NCBI GenBank assembly: GCA_022843625.1
Contig: JALHNH010000009.1
Location: 62,001-126,000, forward strand
Reading direction: 5' to 3'
Origin: Bryobacter sp.
GTDB taxonomy: Bacteria; Acidobacteriota; Terriglobia; Bryobacterales; Bryobacteraceae
DNA length: 64,000 bases
The notes under the pieces were generated by a model. The model was not told where the DNA came from and made no database searches. It saw only the letters and a list, made by a program, of their open reading frames with translations. Made by a program: the position numbers and the translations under genes. Each line of letters begins with the position of its first letter. Within the stretch, counting starts at the first letter, position 1. Of this stretch, positions 53,710 to 62,173 are shown one piece after another.

Positions 53710-54257
53710 TGGGCTTGCTTGTTTTCCTGGCCGGCACTTTGCTTTATGCCCAGGGAATTCCCGCCGAGTGGAATGCCCGGCAACAACTGGACGAATTAAA
53801 GACGCGGTTTGAGGCGATCCCTCCTGAACTATCCAAGGTGAATCTTGACCGCTGGCGTAGCGAGGGAGTTGCCGTCGCATACCTCAACCAGTTTGAATCG
53901 ATCCAGGCACAACTGAAGAGTCTGAGCCTTGCCATAACCGATCTACGCCAGAGCCCTGAAAAACTGGCGATTGCCCTTGAAATCTTTCTTCGTTTTGACT
54001 CCCTGGATTCCATGCAGCGGTCGGTGATGGAAGCAGTACGAAAATATGAAACACAAGCACTGGCCGATGGAATCGAGTCGAAATTTGTCGATACGGCAGT
54101 AGCGCGTAATCAGTTTCGAAGCTATATGCTCGATCTGGCTGCCAACCGGGACCGAGAACTCGATGTACTGCTTCAGGAAGCACAGCGATGCAGAGTTGAA
54201 AAGAATTCCCCTTTGCCGCCGAAACCGCCAACTCCCGTTGCTCCAAAGAAGAAATGA
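53709..54257 (+). CDS. Helical secreted protein of unknown function
   Basis: 182 residues. Short signal peptide (MGLLVFLAGTLLYAQG), then long helices (ARQQLDELKTRFEAIPPELSKV; YLNQFESIQAQLKSLSLAITDL; MQRSVMEAVRKYETQALADGIE; LDLAANRDRELDVLLQEAQRCRVEK), ending in a Pro/Lys tail. A coiled-coil or four-helix bundle is likely. It starts in the FecR gene's stop codon (TAATG) and overlaps the Cys-rich gene by ATGA, so three proteins are made in a coupled set. No family recognised. Confidence 0.72.
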   Translation: MGLLVFLAGTLLYAQGIPAEWNARQQLDELKTRFEAIPPELSKVNLDRWRSEGVAVAYLNQFESIQAQLKSLSLAITDLRQSPEKLAIALEIFLRFDSLDSMQRSVMEAVRKYETQALADGIESKFVDTAVARNQFRSYMLDLAANRDRELDVLLQEAQRCRVEKNSPLPPKPPTPVAPKKK

Positions 54258-54436
54258 CCACCGCCGTCCCACCCATAGTCCCCGCCAAGACCTTCCGTTG
54301 TTATATCTGCAAAGAGACTTCAACCGAGATCTGCATTTATTGCACCAAAGATACGTGCGGGCTGCACATGTGCGAACGGTGCAAGCGGTGTACAGACTGC
54401 TGCACCTGCTATCTCGACCAACAGAAACGGCGCTAG
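54254..54436 (+). CDS. Cys-rich mini-protein, zinc-finger-like
   Basis: 60 residues with eleven cysteines (16, 19, 27, 30, 35, 40, 43, 46, 49, 50, 52) and His38: FRCYICKETSTEICIYCTKD, then CGLHMCERCKRCTDCCTC. CxxC-x7-CxxC followed by CxxHxC and a run of CxxC pairs suggests two or more Zn (or Fe-S) sites in a small cytoplasmic protein. It overlaps the preceding helical gene by ATGA and its stop shares CTAG with the convergent regulator. I do not recognise the family. Confidence 0.68.
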   Translation: MTTAVPPIVPAKTFRCYICKETSTEICIYCTKDTCGLHMCERCKRCTDCCTCYLDQQKRR

Positions 54437-56118
54437 GGCACGCCGCCGGCTTGAACAAATGCAGCTTTGGCGATTGAGCTTCGCTTCTCTGCAACCTTTA
54501 GAAATCCTCGAAAGCGTTTATCTTCCCGCAGCGAGGCGAAATAGGGATCCAGCTTCCACGGTGCGGGACAGTAGAATCCCGCCTGAAGCGAAAGGTCCAA
54601 AGTATGTATTGCTTCGGACAATTGTCCGAGCCTCGCCAGTAACCTCGCACGATAGAAAAAACCCTCTGGGTCTCTGCCTTCACGGTTCAGTTCGTGAATC
54701 AGGTCGGCGGCTTCGCCCGTGCTGCCCTCAAGATACTTTTCGAGCATGGCCAACCACTTCGTCATTACCGGTGGAAGTCTTTCTCTGCTTCGTACTCGCT
54801 CCAGGGCCTCCTCGTTGCGGCCCAGAGCATCGAGAGCCATCGCTTCCATAAATCCAACATCGTCGGTGCTATGATCCAGTGCCGACTGATAATCGCCCAT
54901 GACGAATAGCGTGTTCATCACGGATGTTCTGACTGTTGGGTCCAGCCTTCGCGCTAGTTTATGGAAGGCAAGCGACTCGTCGAGAAGTCCTGCATACCGA
55001 CAGCAATATACCAGCCCGACATGAAGATCCGGATCGTTTCGATTCTCGTGCAGCAGTCCAAGCAAGCGAATGATGGCTTCTTTGGCAGACCCCTGTTCGG
55101 CTTGATGGAACGCATAGAGCCCATGAAGGCCCGGCAGGCGCGGATTTAAGTCAAAAGCACGCTGAAAGGCTTCTTCTGCCAGCCTGACGTTTTCCTCGGT
55201 GCCATCGCGGAACTTACCCAGGATCCGGTAGCAGCGGGCGAGTCGTCCCCAGGCGGGGGCAAAGAGCGGATCCTCGGCAAGACATTTTCGATACATATCC
55301 CTCGCCAAGGGAAGATCGCGCATCTGTGTCGAAAGATGGTTTGCCCGCAGGAAGAGCTCATACACGCGAGCTGTGGCGGGTACATCGTTTTTTCGTTCGA
55401 TTGCCTCAGCAATGCCTACTGAAGGCAACAACGAGGCGGTGATGCGGTGTGCGAGTTGGTCTTGAACAGAGAACATCTCACCAAGAGAGATTTGCGCTAC
55501 ATGGGTCCAAATCACTGTACCCGCTGGAACTTCAAGAAGTTGTGCGGTCACCCTCACTTGTTCTCCCGAACGCAGCAGAGTTCCCATCAGGACATTATCG
55601 GCGTCCGTCTCGACAGACGGCTTGGAGGCCATACGGCCGGAACGAACCAGCAAGACCTTTAATCCGGCCAGAGAACTCGCAATTGCATCGGACAAGCTAA
55701 AGCAGAGAAAGGCAGTTTCTGGGTCGGGATGAAGTTGCTCAAAGGGAAGAACCAGCAAACGTGTGAGACCAGACACCCCGCCTGGCGAATCGCGAGTCAC
55801 CGGCGCGATAAATCGATAACCCCTGCGCGGTATGGTTTCGATAAATCGTGGTTTACTTGCGGAGTCTCGCAAAGTAGCACGAAGCCTCGTCACCGCTGCG
55901 TTTAATCCGCGTTCAAAGTCGACGAACGTATCTTTCGCCCAGAGCATTTGCCGGAATTTCTCGCGGTCGACGAGATCTCCCGCATTCTTGAGAAGTAATT
56001 GCAAAATCTCCATGGGTTGACCCTGTAACTGAATCCGTAACCCGTGTTTTCGCAACTCGCCGGTGAACGAGTTCAACTCAAAGGCTCCAAATCTGAAGAT
56101 CAAACGCCGCGAGTCCAT
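54433..56118 (-). CDS. Winged-helix DNA-binding protein with TPR-like C-terminal region
   Basis: 561 residues. The N-terminal 110 residues are an OmpR/CadC-type winged helix (FRFGAFELNSFTGELRKHGLRIQLQGQPMEILQLLLKNAGDLVDREKFRQMLWAKDTFVDFERGLNAAVTRLRATLRDSASKPRFIETIPRRGYRFIAPV shortened here in parts). A middle adenylyl-cyclase-associated-like segment (TRLLVLPFEQLHPDPETAFLCFSLSDAIASSLAG) and TPR-like helices follow. This architecture is common in Acidobacteriota; no membrane helix is seen. It probably senses via TPR contacts and regulates transcription; targets unknown. Confidence 0.86.
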   Translation of the reverse strand: MDSRRLIFRFGAFELNSFTGELRKHGLRIQLQGQPMEILQLLLKNAGDLVDREKFRQMLWAKDTFVDFERGLNAAVTRLRATLRDSASKPRFIETIPRRGYRFIAPVTRDSPGGVSGLTRLLVLPFEQLHPDPETAFLCFSLSDAIASSLAGLKVLLVRSGRMASKPSVETDADNVLMGTLLRSGEQVRVTAQLLEVPAGTVIWTHVAQISLGEMFSVQDQLAHRITASLLPSVGIAEAIERKNDVPATARVYELFLRANHLSTQMRDLPLARDMYRKCLAEDPLFAPAWGRLARCYRILGKFRDGTEENVRLAEEAFQRAFDLNPRLPGLHGLYAFHQAEQGSAKEAIIRLLGLLHENRNDPDLHVGLVYCCRYAGLLDESLAFHKLARRLDPTVRTSVMNTLFVMGDYQSALDHSTDDVGFMEAMALDALGRNEEALERVRSRERLPPVMTKWLAMLEKYLEGSTGEAADLIHELNREGRDPEGFFYRARLLARLGQLSEAIHTLDLSLQAGFYCPAPWKLDPYFASLREDKRFRGFLKVAEKRSSIAKAAFVQAGGVP

Positions 56119-56282
56119 TTTTCCGCTTCATCGTATCACGGCACAACTTCATTCTTGTCAATCGATTAGGGCGTGTCCAACGTTTGTCCTGATGTGCATG
56201 GTAAGTGACGAGACTCGCTGATAGAACTACTTGTGTCCGCCACTAGCCGTAGGCGGCAAATCAACAAAGGATATACAAATCA

Positions 56283-56660
56283 ATGACTCACACACCCGCC
56301 CATCCAGAGACTTTCGGCATTGCTACAGTAGCTCAAGACATGAAAGCCGCCCGCGACTTTTACACTGCACTCTATCCCTACGAAGTCAAAGAGGACGTGT
56401 TTTCAGGTATCAAGTTCTTCTCCATAATGAAGAACGGCTCAACACTCGTCTCTGTGTTTGAGCGTTCGGCAAGCAACCCGATATCAGGAACAATTCCCGT
56501 TTTGAAAGTGGACTCAGTTGCCGAGTATCTGACGCGCCTCGAAAGCATGGGTGCCAAAGTAATCATTGGCGAGTCTGTTTGCCCTTGCACGCAGACAAAC
56601 TTCTCGCTGTGCGCCGACCGGGAAGGCAACCAATTCATCGTTAAAGAGCCAACTCTCTAG
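56283..56660 (+). CDS. VOC (glyoxalase/dioxygenase superfamily) protein
   Basis: 125 residues. FGIATVAQDMKAARDFYTALYPYEVKEDVFSGIKFFSIMKNG and PVLKVDSVAEYLTRLESMGAKVIIGES...NFSLCADREGNQFIVKE are the two beta-alpha-beta-beta-beta modules of the vicinal-oxygen-chelate fold. Several metal ligands usual in glyoxalase I are not obvious, so a binding or antibiotic-like role is also possible. AAGGATATACAAATCA lies before the ATG. It is flanked by 164 bases upstream and a 12-base gap to the convergent isomerase, the only non-overlapping convergent pair; the gene could be a later insertion. Confidence 0.83.
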   Translation: MTHTPAHPETFGIATVAQDMKAARDFYTALYPYEVKEDVFSGIKFFSIMKNGSTLVSVFERSASNPISGTIPVLKVDSVAEYLTRLESMGAKVIIGESVCPCTQTNFSLCADREGNQFIVKEPTL

Positions 56661-56672
56661 CTCGAGCTGCAA

Positions 56673-57557
56673 CTAAGCGTAGGCCGCGTCCACCATCTTC
56701 TTCATTACGGCGAAGTCTTCGGCGACGGCCTTCAATTCATCCGGGTTTTCGTATTCAACATGTAGCGTGAGAGGCCCGGTAAACTTAGCCAGAGCCATGC
56801 GCTTGAGCACCGCAGGCCAATCCACCATTCCCTGCCCAAGCGGACACCACTTCATCGCCCACTTGCCGTTTTTCTTCTCCCAGTAGAAGTCCTTGACAGC
56901 CACCATCTTGAGTCTTCGTAGAGCGATTTCCAGAGAAGAATTCCAAGTCCAGGCTCCGCCTTCGGCTGTTGCATGAGCAGGATCAAAGTAGTAGCCCATG
57001 TGGGCAGCATCCATGAACTGGATCATCTGCCAGGTGTCCCAAACCGGCGCACCAACATAGTTACCAGAGTGGTTGTGCATGCCGCAACAGGTACCGTAAA
57101 GACGCGATAGCGCGAGGAATCCGCTGAGCGCGTTCTGCACTTCGGCGAGTTTGCGATCCAGATCGACTGAACCGTCCTTGGCTGTCTGATAACGCCAATA
57201 GCCCGGCTTCCAAAAAGGGATCTTCAACTCCTGCATTTTGCGTAGAGTGGCTGTGGTCTCGGGGGCTTTCGGATTCAAGAGCCCTGTGGTGATCATCGGC
57301 ACCTTGAGTCCTGAGTTTTCAAGGATTGCGACCGCGACTGGCAGGTCATCCGTTACCTTCTCCGGCAGCACATGGCCAGCGGCACGCACTGTGAGGTCGA
57401 TACCTTCAAAGCCAACCTGCTTTGCATATTTGCCAAGTTCCTGGTGGCTTAGCTTGGCTGCGTGCTTGGAGAAGAGGCAGAGTGTGGGCTTGGCGGCAGG
57501 GGCTTGCGCCATCAGGAGAGGGGCCGCTGAGGCGGCAATGAATTCGCGTCTTTTCAT
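56673..57557 (-). CDS. Sugar-phosphate isomerase/epimerase-like TIM barrel with Tat signal
   Basis: 294 residues. MKRREFIAASAAPLLMAQAP is a Tat-like signal. The barrel of the AP-endonuclease-2/xylose isomerase-like family contains VGFEGIDLTVRAAGH, CGMHNHSGNYVGAPVWDTWQMIQFMDAAHMGYYFDPAHATAEGG, RLKMVAVKDFYWEKKNG and TLHVEYENPDELKAV, supplying His/Glu/Asp metal ligands. It overlaps the Gfo/Idh gene by ATGA and very likely acts with it on one sugar in the periplasm. Confidence 0.87.
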   Translation of the reverse strand: MKRREFIAASAAPLLMAQAPAAKPTLCLFSKHAAKLSHQELGKYAKQVGFEGIDLTVRAAGHVLPEKVTDDLPVAVAILENSGLKVPMITTGLLNPKAPETTATLRKMQELKIPFWKPGYWRYQTAKDGSVDLDRKLAEVQNALSGFLALSRLYGTCCGMHNHSGNYVGAPVWDTWQMIQFMDAAHMGYYFDPAHATAEGGAWTWNSSLEIALRRLKMVAVKDFYWEKKNGKWAMKWCPLGQGMVDWPAVLKRMALAKFTGPLTLHVEYENPDELKAVAEDFAVMKKMVDAAYA

Positions 57558-58873
57558 GGCAGTTTATAAGGGGCTCTGTATTTGTAGCTCAACATCTGGT
57601 TAGCGGCTGGGTTATTGGTGAACTTCTCGTTTTTCGAATCCCACTCGAGATAGCTTTTGGTTTTGTAGGCGACGTTTGCGATCAATGTAGCACTGGTCGA
57701 GAGGTGACCCGTCAGGGCGTCGCAATTCGGTTTCTGGCGCGACTTCAGGCAATCAAGAAAGTTGCGGGCATGCGGGTGATTGGTCACCTGGCCGGTCACC
57801 TTGCGGGCTTCAATCACAGGCTTTTTAGACGCGTCATTAGACCGGTCAATCGGATTTCGAACTGGCAGCGGTTGATCACCAATTACCTCGGGAATCACTT
57901 CCCAGCCCCTGAGTGTCAAATACATCGTGCCCTTGGTGCCACGGATCATCATCTCGGACTTCTGCGCATTACCAGCGGCCGCGTTGGCGTTGATCTGCGT
58001 AAAGACCATCATGACGCCGTCGTAATCCCACATCGCCTGCAGCGTGTCGGGGATTTCACGATTGTCGTCGACAGCGAATTTGCCACCCATCACCGTCACT
58101 GCTTTGGGCGAATCCTTGCCAATGCACCAGCGAAGCATGTCCACGTAGTGGACCCCAAAGTTGGTCAACTGTCCGCCAGAGTAGTTGTAGAACCAGCGGA
58201 AGTTGTAATACATGCGGTTGCGGTTGTAGGGGACCTTCGGTGCGGGGCCGAGCCAGGCGTCCCATTCAGCTTCGCTCGGGGGTGGGCCCTCCGGGGCCGC
58301 GCCAAGGCCTGTAGGCCATTCGTTGGTGAGATGCCAGCCCTGAGCCAGCGTCACCTTGCCGAGAGCACCTGACTGCACGTAGGCCGCCGCTTCCTGAAGA
58401 AACTTTGCGCTCCGTCGCTGGATGCCAACCTGCACGATGCGCTTATTACGCTCTGCGGCTTCCACCATCTTGCGGCCCTCAACAACGGTAAGGCTCAGCG
58501 GCTTCTCGCAATAAACGTCTTTGCCGGCATTGCAGGCTTCGATCATCATCAGGGCGTGCCAGTGATCGGGCGTGGCGATAACCACGGCGTCCAGTGTTTT
58601 GTCGTCGATCAGCTTCCGCCAGTCGGAGTAGCGTTTGGGGGTGTCGTGGCCATGGTCCTTGGCCTTCTTTTCGGCCAGGTCCAGGTAGGACGCTTTAAGG
58701 TCGCAGATGGCCGCCGTGCGGGCGTCGCCATATTCGAGAAAGCCATCATGCACCTGGTCGCCACGATTGCCCAGACCAATGTAGCCAACCATGGCGCGGT
58801 CATTCGCTCCCAGGATCTGCGAGTAGCTGAGCGCAGTCATAGCCGTAGCCCGCGAAAACTGCCTTCGATTCAA
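57554..58873 (-). CDS. Gfo/Idh/MocA-family oxidoreductase with Tat-like signal
   Basis: 439 residues. MNRRQFSRATAMTALSYSQ is a Tat-like signal followed by ILGANDRAMVGYIGLGNRG, the nucleotide-binding loop. VIATPDHWHALMMIEACNAGKDVYCEKPLSLTVVEGRKMVEAAERN carries the EKP Lys. YNYSGGQLTNFGVHYVDMLRWCIGKDSPKAV begins the substrate domain. The start is TTG, supported by a perfect AGGAGG 7 bases upstream. It is the promoter-proximal gene of a two-gene operon and a paralogue of 40805-42007, sharing the GANDR and PDHWHA segments. Confidence 0.89.
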   Translation of the reverse strand: MNRRQFSRATAMTALSYSQILGANDRAMVGYIGLGNRGDQVHDGFLEYGDARTAAICDLKASYLDLAEKKAKDHGHDTPKRYSDWRKLIDDKTLDAVVIATPDHWHALMMIEACNAGKDVYCEKPLSLTVVEGRKMVEAAERNKRIVQVGIQRRSAKFLQEAAAYVQSGALGKVTLAQGWHLTNEWPTGLGAAPEGPPPSEAEWDAWLGPAPKVPYNRNRMYYNFRWFYNYSGGQLTNFGVHYVDMLRWCIGKDSPKAVTVMGGKFAVDDNREIPDTLQAMWDYDGVMMVFTQINANAAAGNAQKSEMMIRGTKGTMYLTLRGWEVIPEVIGDQPLPVRNPIDRSNDASKKPVIEARKVTGQVTNHPHARNFLDCLKSRQKPNCDALTGHLSTSATLIANVAYKTKSYLEWDSKNEKFTNNPAANQMLSYKYRAPYKLP

Positions 58874-58880
58874 GAATCGG

Positions 58881-58886
58881 CCTCCT
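58881..58886 (-). promoter_or_regulatory. Perfect Shine-Dalgarno deciding a TTG start
   Basis: AGGAGG on the minus strand, seven bases before TTG 58873, the start of the Gfo/Idh gene. Confidence 0.75.
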
Positions 58887-58926
58887 GTAAATGGTTTGAA
58901 ACAGTCCGAGTATATCCTGTGTTCAG

Positions 58927-59781
58927 ATGAAATTTGCAGTCCTACTCATGATGGCAATCGAATTTGCACACGCCCAGAAGATTCTTGTTCACGGTCACCG
59001 CGGAGCTCGCGCGGCGATGCCCGAAAATTCTCTCCCTGCCTTTGAATACGCCCTGGCTCAAGGTGTAGATGCACTCGAACTCGACCTTGCCGTCACCAAA
59101 GACAACGTCCTCGTAGTCAGCCACGACCCGGAGCTGAACGCAAAAATCTGCAGCGGACCGGCTGGCTTGCCGCATGTAATCCGGCAGTTGACCCTCGCGC
59201 AGGTGCGCGAGTTTGATTGCGGGTCAAAGCAAAACGCGGAGTTTCCGAAGCAGAAGACCGTGCCCGGCACTAAAGTGCCAACCTTCGCCGAGGTGCTGAC
59301 CCTGGCCAAAAAGTCCAAAGTGGATCTCAATGTCGAAACGAAAATTTTCCCTTCCAAGCCAGAGCTTACGCCTTCGCCTGAAGAATTCGCCAGGCTCGTC
59401 ATCGACGAGGTACGCAAGCACAAGATGGAGTCGCGCCTGATTCTGCAGAGCTTCGACTGGCGTACACTCACGGCAGCGAAGGCAATTGCGCCGAAGGTCC
59501 GCCTGTCAGCCCTCTATCCTTCCGGGATGTCCGATGCTCTGCTCAAGAAGGATTACATCAACGAAGCTCACGGGCTTGGCTTTGGAATCGTAAGTCCTCA
59601 CTTCCGGCTCACAAACAAGGCCGAAGTGGAAAAGGCGCACAAGTTGGGTATGCAGGTAGTGCCCTGGACGGCGAACGATGCCAGGATTTGGGATCAACTG
59701 ATCGAGGCCAAATCCGACGCCATCATCACCGACGACCCTGCTGCACTCATCGCCTATCTAAAACAAAAAGGCCTGCGGTAA
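58927..59781 (+). CDS. Secreted glycerophosphodiester phosphodiesterase
   Basis: 284 residues with signal peptide (MKFAVLLMMAIEFAHAQ). VHGHRGARAAMPENSLPAFEYALAQGVDALELDLAVTKDNVLVVSHDPELN carries the GDPD catalytic His pair and the Glu-x-Asp Ca/Mg ligands. NVETKIF, SFDWRTL and VVPWTANDARIWDQLIEAKSDAIITDDPAAL complete the barrel. It hydrolyses deacylated phospholipid diesters to glycerol-3-phosphate in the periplasm. A creatininase-like gene follows after 10 bases. Confidence 0.92.
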   Translation: MKFAVLLMMAIEFAHAQKILVHGHRGARAAMPENSLPAFEYALAQGVDALELDLAVTKDNVLVVSHDPELNAKICSGPAGLPHVIRQLTLAQVREFDCGSKQNAEFPKQKTVPGTKVPTFAEVLTLAKKSKVDLNVETKIFPSKPELTPSPEEFARLVIDEVRKHKMESRLILQSFDWRTLTAAKAIAPKVRLSALYPSGMSDALLKKDYINEAHGLGFGIVSPHFRLTNKAEVEKAHKLGMQVVPWTANDARIWDQLIEAKSDAIITDDPAALIAYLKQKGLR

Positions 59782-59791
59782 TGTTGAAGGC

Positions 59792-60664
59792 ATGTACTCG
59801 GCCTTCTTTTGCCTCGGCCTGATCGCACAGGATCTTGGACCCCTCGACGCGCCTCGCCCGATCCCCGCAGTAGATAGCCTTTGGGCTGAAGAACTGACCT
59901 GGATGGAGATGCGGGATGCAATCAAGGCTGGCAAGACAACGATCTTGATCGGTACAGGCGGCGTCGAACAAAACGGACCCTACGTCGCAGGCGGCAAACA
60001 CAACTACGTTCTGCAGACGGTTCTGCCCTACATTGCACGCTCCATCGGCAACACACTCATTGCGCCTATCGTGAAGTTTGTGCCGGAAGGCGCAATCGAG
60101 CCCAAGCCAGCAGGCCACATGCGCTATCCCGGCACGATCAGTCTTGAGGCAGCTACCTTTGAGGCGCTCCTTACCGATATCTGCCGCAGCTACAAGGCAC
60201 ACGGCTTTCGTGACATCATTCTGCTCGGCGATAGCGGGGGCAATCAGGCCGGAATGGAAAAGGTGGCCAAAGCACTGAACCTCAAGTGGAAAACTTCTCC
60301 CGCACGCGTGCACTACCTGAAGGATTACTATGCAAAGGACCCCTGGAGCTATGAATTTCTCAAGGCTCAGGGCATCGTGCAGATCGACAAAACTCCGCCC
60401 AGGGGCGAGTCCTCTACGCGTCCGGCCCATACCCGCAACGGCATTCACGACGATGTTTATTATGAGGCGCAAATTGCTGTACAGGATCCGAAGTTGATCC
60501 GTGCAGACGAGCGAATCAAGGCGGGCCTCATGTCAATCCATGGCGTCAACCTGGCCCCGGTGGCAAAGACAATCGAGCTTGGCAAGAAGCTGGCCGAATA
60601 TCGCGCCGGGATCACAAAAAGGGCGTTTGAGAATTCGCAGGCGCAACTGCGGGGCAAGCGCTAG
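59792..60664 (+). CDS. Creatininase-family protein with altered metal-ligand motifs
   Basis: 290 residues. A short hydrophobic start (MYSAFFCLGLIAQ) may be a signal. GTGGVEQNGPYVAGGKHNYVLQT, VPEGAIEPKPAGHMRYPGTISLEAATFEALLTDI and LLGDSGGNQAGM align with the creatininase fold, where the usual text is EQHGPHLP..TD and NGHGGN. Here His is Asn61, the Asp position reads KHN (70-71) and His becomes Ser148, while Glu59 is kept. Metal binding must differ from the known amidohydrolases. Stop shares CTAG with the convergent globin. Confidence 0.8.
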   Translation: MYSAFFCLGLIAQDLGPLDAPRPIPAVDSLWAEELTWMEMRDAIKAGKTTILIGTGGVEQNGPYVAGGKHNYVLQTVLPYIARSIGNTLIAPIVKFVPEGAIEPKPAGHMRYPGTISLEAATFEALLTDICRSYKAHGFRDIILLGDSGGNQAGMEKVAKALNLKWKTSPARVHYLKDYYAKDPWSYEFLKAQGIVQIDKTPPRGESSTRPAHTRNGIHDDVYYEAQIAVQDPKLIRADERIKAGLMSIHGVNLAPVAKTIELGKKLAEYRAGITKRAFENSQAQLRGKR

Positions 60665-61092
60665 CTGGCCAGGCGAAGGCTGTCCTCTGCCCCGCGTTCC
60701 ATCTCGCTGGCGATCACTTCCAGCACTCGCATCCAGCAGGCTTCCATCTCAAGGGTGAAGGCGTCGCCCAGCACCTTGCGGAATGTGTAAATCAACGCCG
60801 CCCAGGCGGGCTCGAACATCTCTGAGGTGACACCGTACCGGTGATGGCGGGCCCCCAGGTCTCGCAGAGCCGGAACCAGTTCAGCCGGCTTGTCAACGCG
60901 TTCCACCACCCATACCAGCATCATCGTAAACTTCTTCTGGTGTTGGGCCATCTCACCTGGGAAGAGCATGCGCACTCGCGGCGCAAGTTCAAAGAGGCGG
61001 CCAAAGAACATCGGTACTGCTTGATCCGCACGCTCAGCCAGCAGCCCAAAGCTATAGCGGATCATCATCACTTCGGTCATCGTTTCGGTCAT
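60661..61092 (-). CDS. Single-domain globin
   Basis: 143 residues. MIRYSFGLLAERADQAVPMFFGRLFELAPRVRMLFPGEMAQHQKKFTMMLVWVVERVDKPAELVPALRDLGARHHRYGV matches bacterial flavohaemoglobin-type globins, with PxxxxLFP helix C-D and the proximal His in RHHRYGV. No FAD reductase domain is attached. It may bind O2 or NO and need a separate reductase. ATG 61092 is favoured over GTG 61107 because GGAG is 9 bases upstream. Confidence 0.85.
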   Translation of the reverse strand: MTETMTEVMMIRYSFGLLAERADQAVPMFFGRLFELAPRVRMLFPGEMAQHQKKFTMMLVWVVERVDKPAELVPALRDLGARHHRYGVTSEMFEPAWAALIYTFRKVLGDAFTLEMEACWMRVLEVIASEMERGAEDSLRLAS

Positions 61093-61147
61093 TTGTGTTG
61101 TCTCCACTCAGACTTGCGTTAAATCTTTGTGGAATCCATCAACCGAA

Positions 61148-62155
61148 TTAAGCTTTTAGTTTCTTGCGGATCTTCTGGATGGTCACTTCCCGCTGGTTCG
61201 CGCTCCAGGTGTCTTCGATCTCTTTTTCGCTCATACCTGCAACACGCCCCAGCAGGATGTAGGCCGGGAGCGCGTGCGGCAGGTGCTTCCAGAGAGCCAT
61301 TTCAGCCAGTGCAGGGATGCCGCGCTCCCGCATGTGCCGGATCAATTTCTCGTCCCGGGTCGTTGTGAGCGGAATCAGCAGGTTCATCGCATTCATGCGA
61401 TCCTTCCAGGCCACGCTATTCAACATCTCGACAAACCACGTGGTCAGAACGCGGATCTCGGCTTCGGGATGCTCAATCGCGTAGAAGGCAAGCGGTGCCA
61501 GGCTCCGCAGCGATGCGGCCCTCACTTCCTGGTCTGGATCCCGGAGAGCCAACTGTAAGTCCTCGATCAGGGCCTGCGCCTTGGGGCCGTAGCCAAGAAT
61601 CGCAGCAGCTATGCGACGGTCATCTGGGTCGGCACTTTCGCGTATGATCTGGCGCAGAATCGCCTGGTGGTCTTCCGCGATTGCCGGCAGTTGAAGTTGG
61701 ATGGCACGCGCGCCGGCCTCATCGAGTAGTGTAAATCCCTGAGACCAATCCTCGCGAGTTTCGCCCTTGCGAGTGGCCTCGGCGGTGGCCGCAATCAGCT
61801 TTTCGTAAACGGCGGTAACATCTTCGGGCAGTTTGAGGCTTTCGTTCTTCGGCTCTTCCCGAATATCTAAATGGGGCCGGCCACGCTCTTCAACGCCAAC
61901 ATAAAAGATGGCTTTGCCGCCTTCGCAACAGATGGCTTCCACGTTGGCGCGGAGGATGCCCTTGAGCCCAATCAGCAACTCTTCAAGGTCCCCCTTGGAT
62001 GGAGGCAGCGGATCACCTTCCGCAATCTTGAGTTCCTTACGCAACTTCTCGGGAGTAAACGCCTTGTTGCCGTAAGTTTCAATGATCGCGATGGTAGGAA
62101 CCGACTGGGCGGCCGCATGGAGGCACACAAGTGCCCCCGCTAGTAAATACTTCAC
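61148..62155 (-). CDS. Secreted POTRA-like plus alpha-solenoid (HEAT-like) protein
   Basis: 335 residues with signal peptide (LAGALVCLHAAAQS). Residues about 20-95 look like a POTRA fold: IAIIETYGNKAFTPEKLRKELKIAEGDPLPPSKGDLEELLIGLKGILRANVEAICCEGGKAIFYVGVEER (given for its motif order beta-alpha-alpha-beta-beta). After this comes an alpha-helical solenoid (EDHQAILRQIIRESADPDDRRIAAAILGYG; ALRDPDQEVRAASLRSLAPLAFYAIEHPE). POTRA domains normally precede beta-barrels (BamA, TamA); here no barrel follows. Probably a periplasmic adaptor. Family not recognised as a named one. Confidence 0.75.
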   Translation of the reverse strand: MKYLLAGALVCLHAAAQSVPTIAIIETYGNKAFTPEKLRKELKIAEGDPLPPSKGDLEELLIGLKGILRANVEAICCEGGKAIFYVGVEERGRPHLDIREEPKNESLKLPEDVTAVYEKLIAATAEATRKGETREDWSQGFTLLDEAGARAIQLQLPAIAEDHQAILRQIIRESADPDDRRIAAAILGYGPKAQALIEDLQLALRDPDQEVRAASLRSLAPLAFYAIEHPEAEIRVLTTWFVEMLNSVAWKDRMNAMNLLIPLTTTRDEKLIRHMRERGIPALAEMALWKHLPHALPAYILLGRVAGMSEKEIEDTWSANQREVTIQKIRKKLKA

Positions 62156-62173
62156 TGTCCCAGTGTGACGCGA

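Noticed and set aside
56237..56256. CCGCC...GGCGG hairpin before the VOC gene
   Set aside because: Only five base pairs with a 10-base loop and no T tract or anti-Shine-Dalgarno pairing; too weak to call a riboswitch or terminator.
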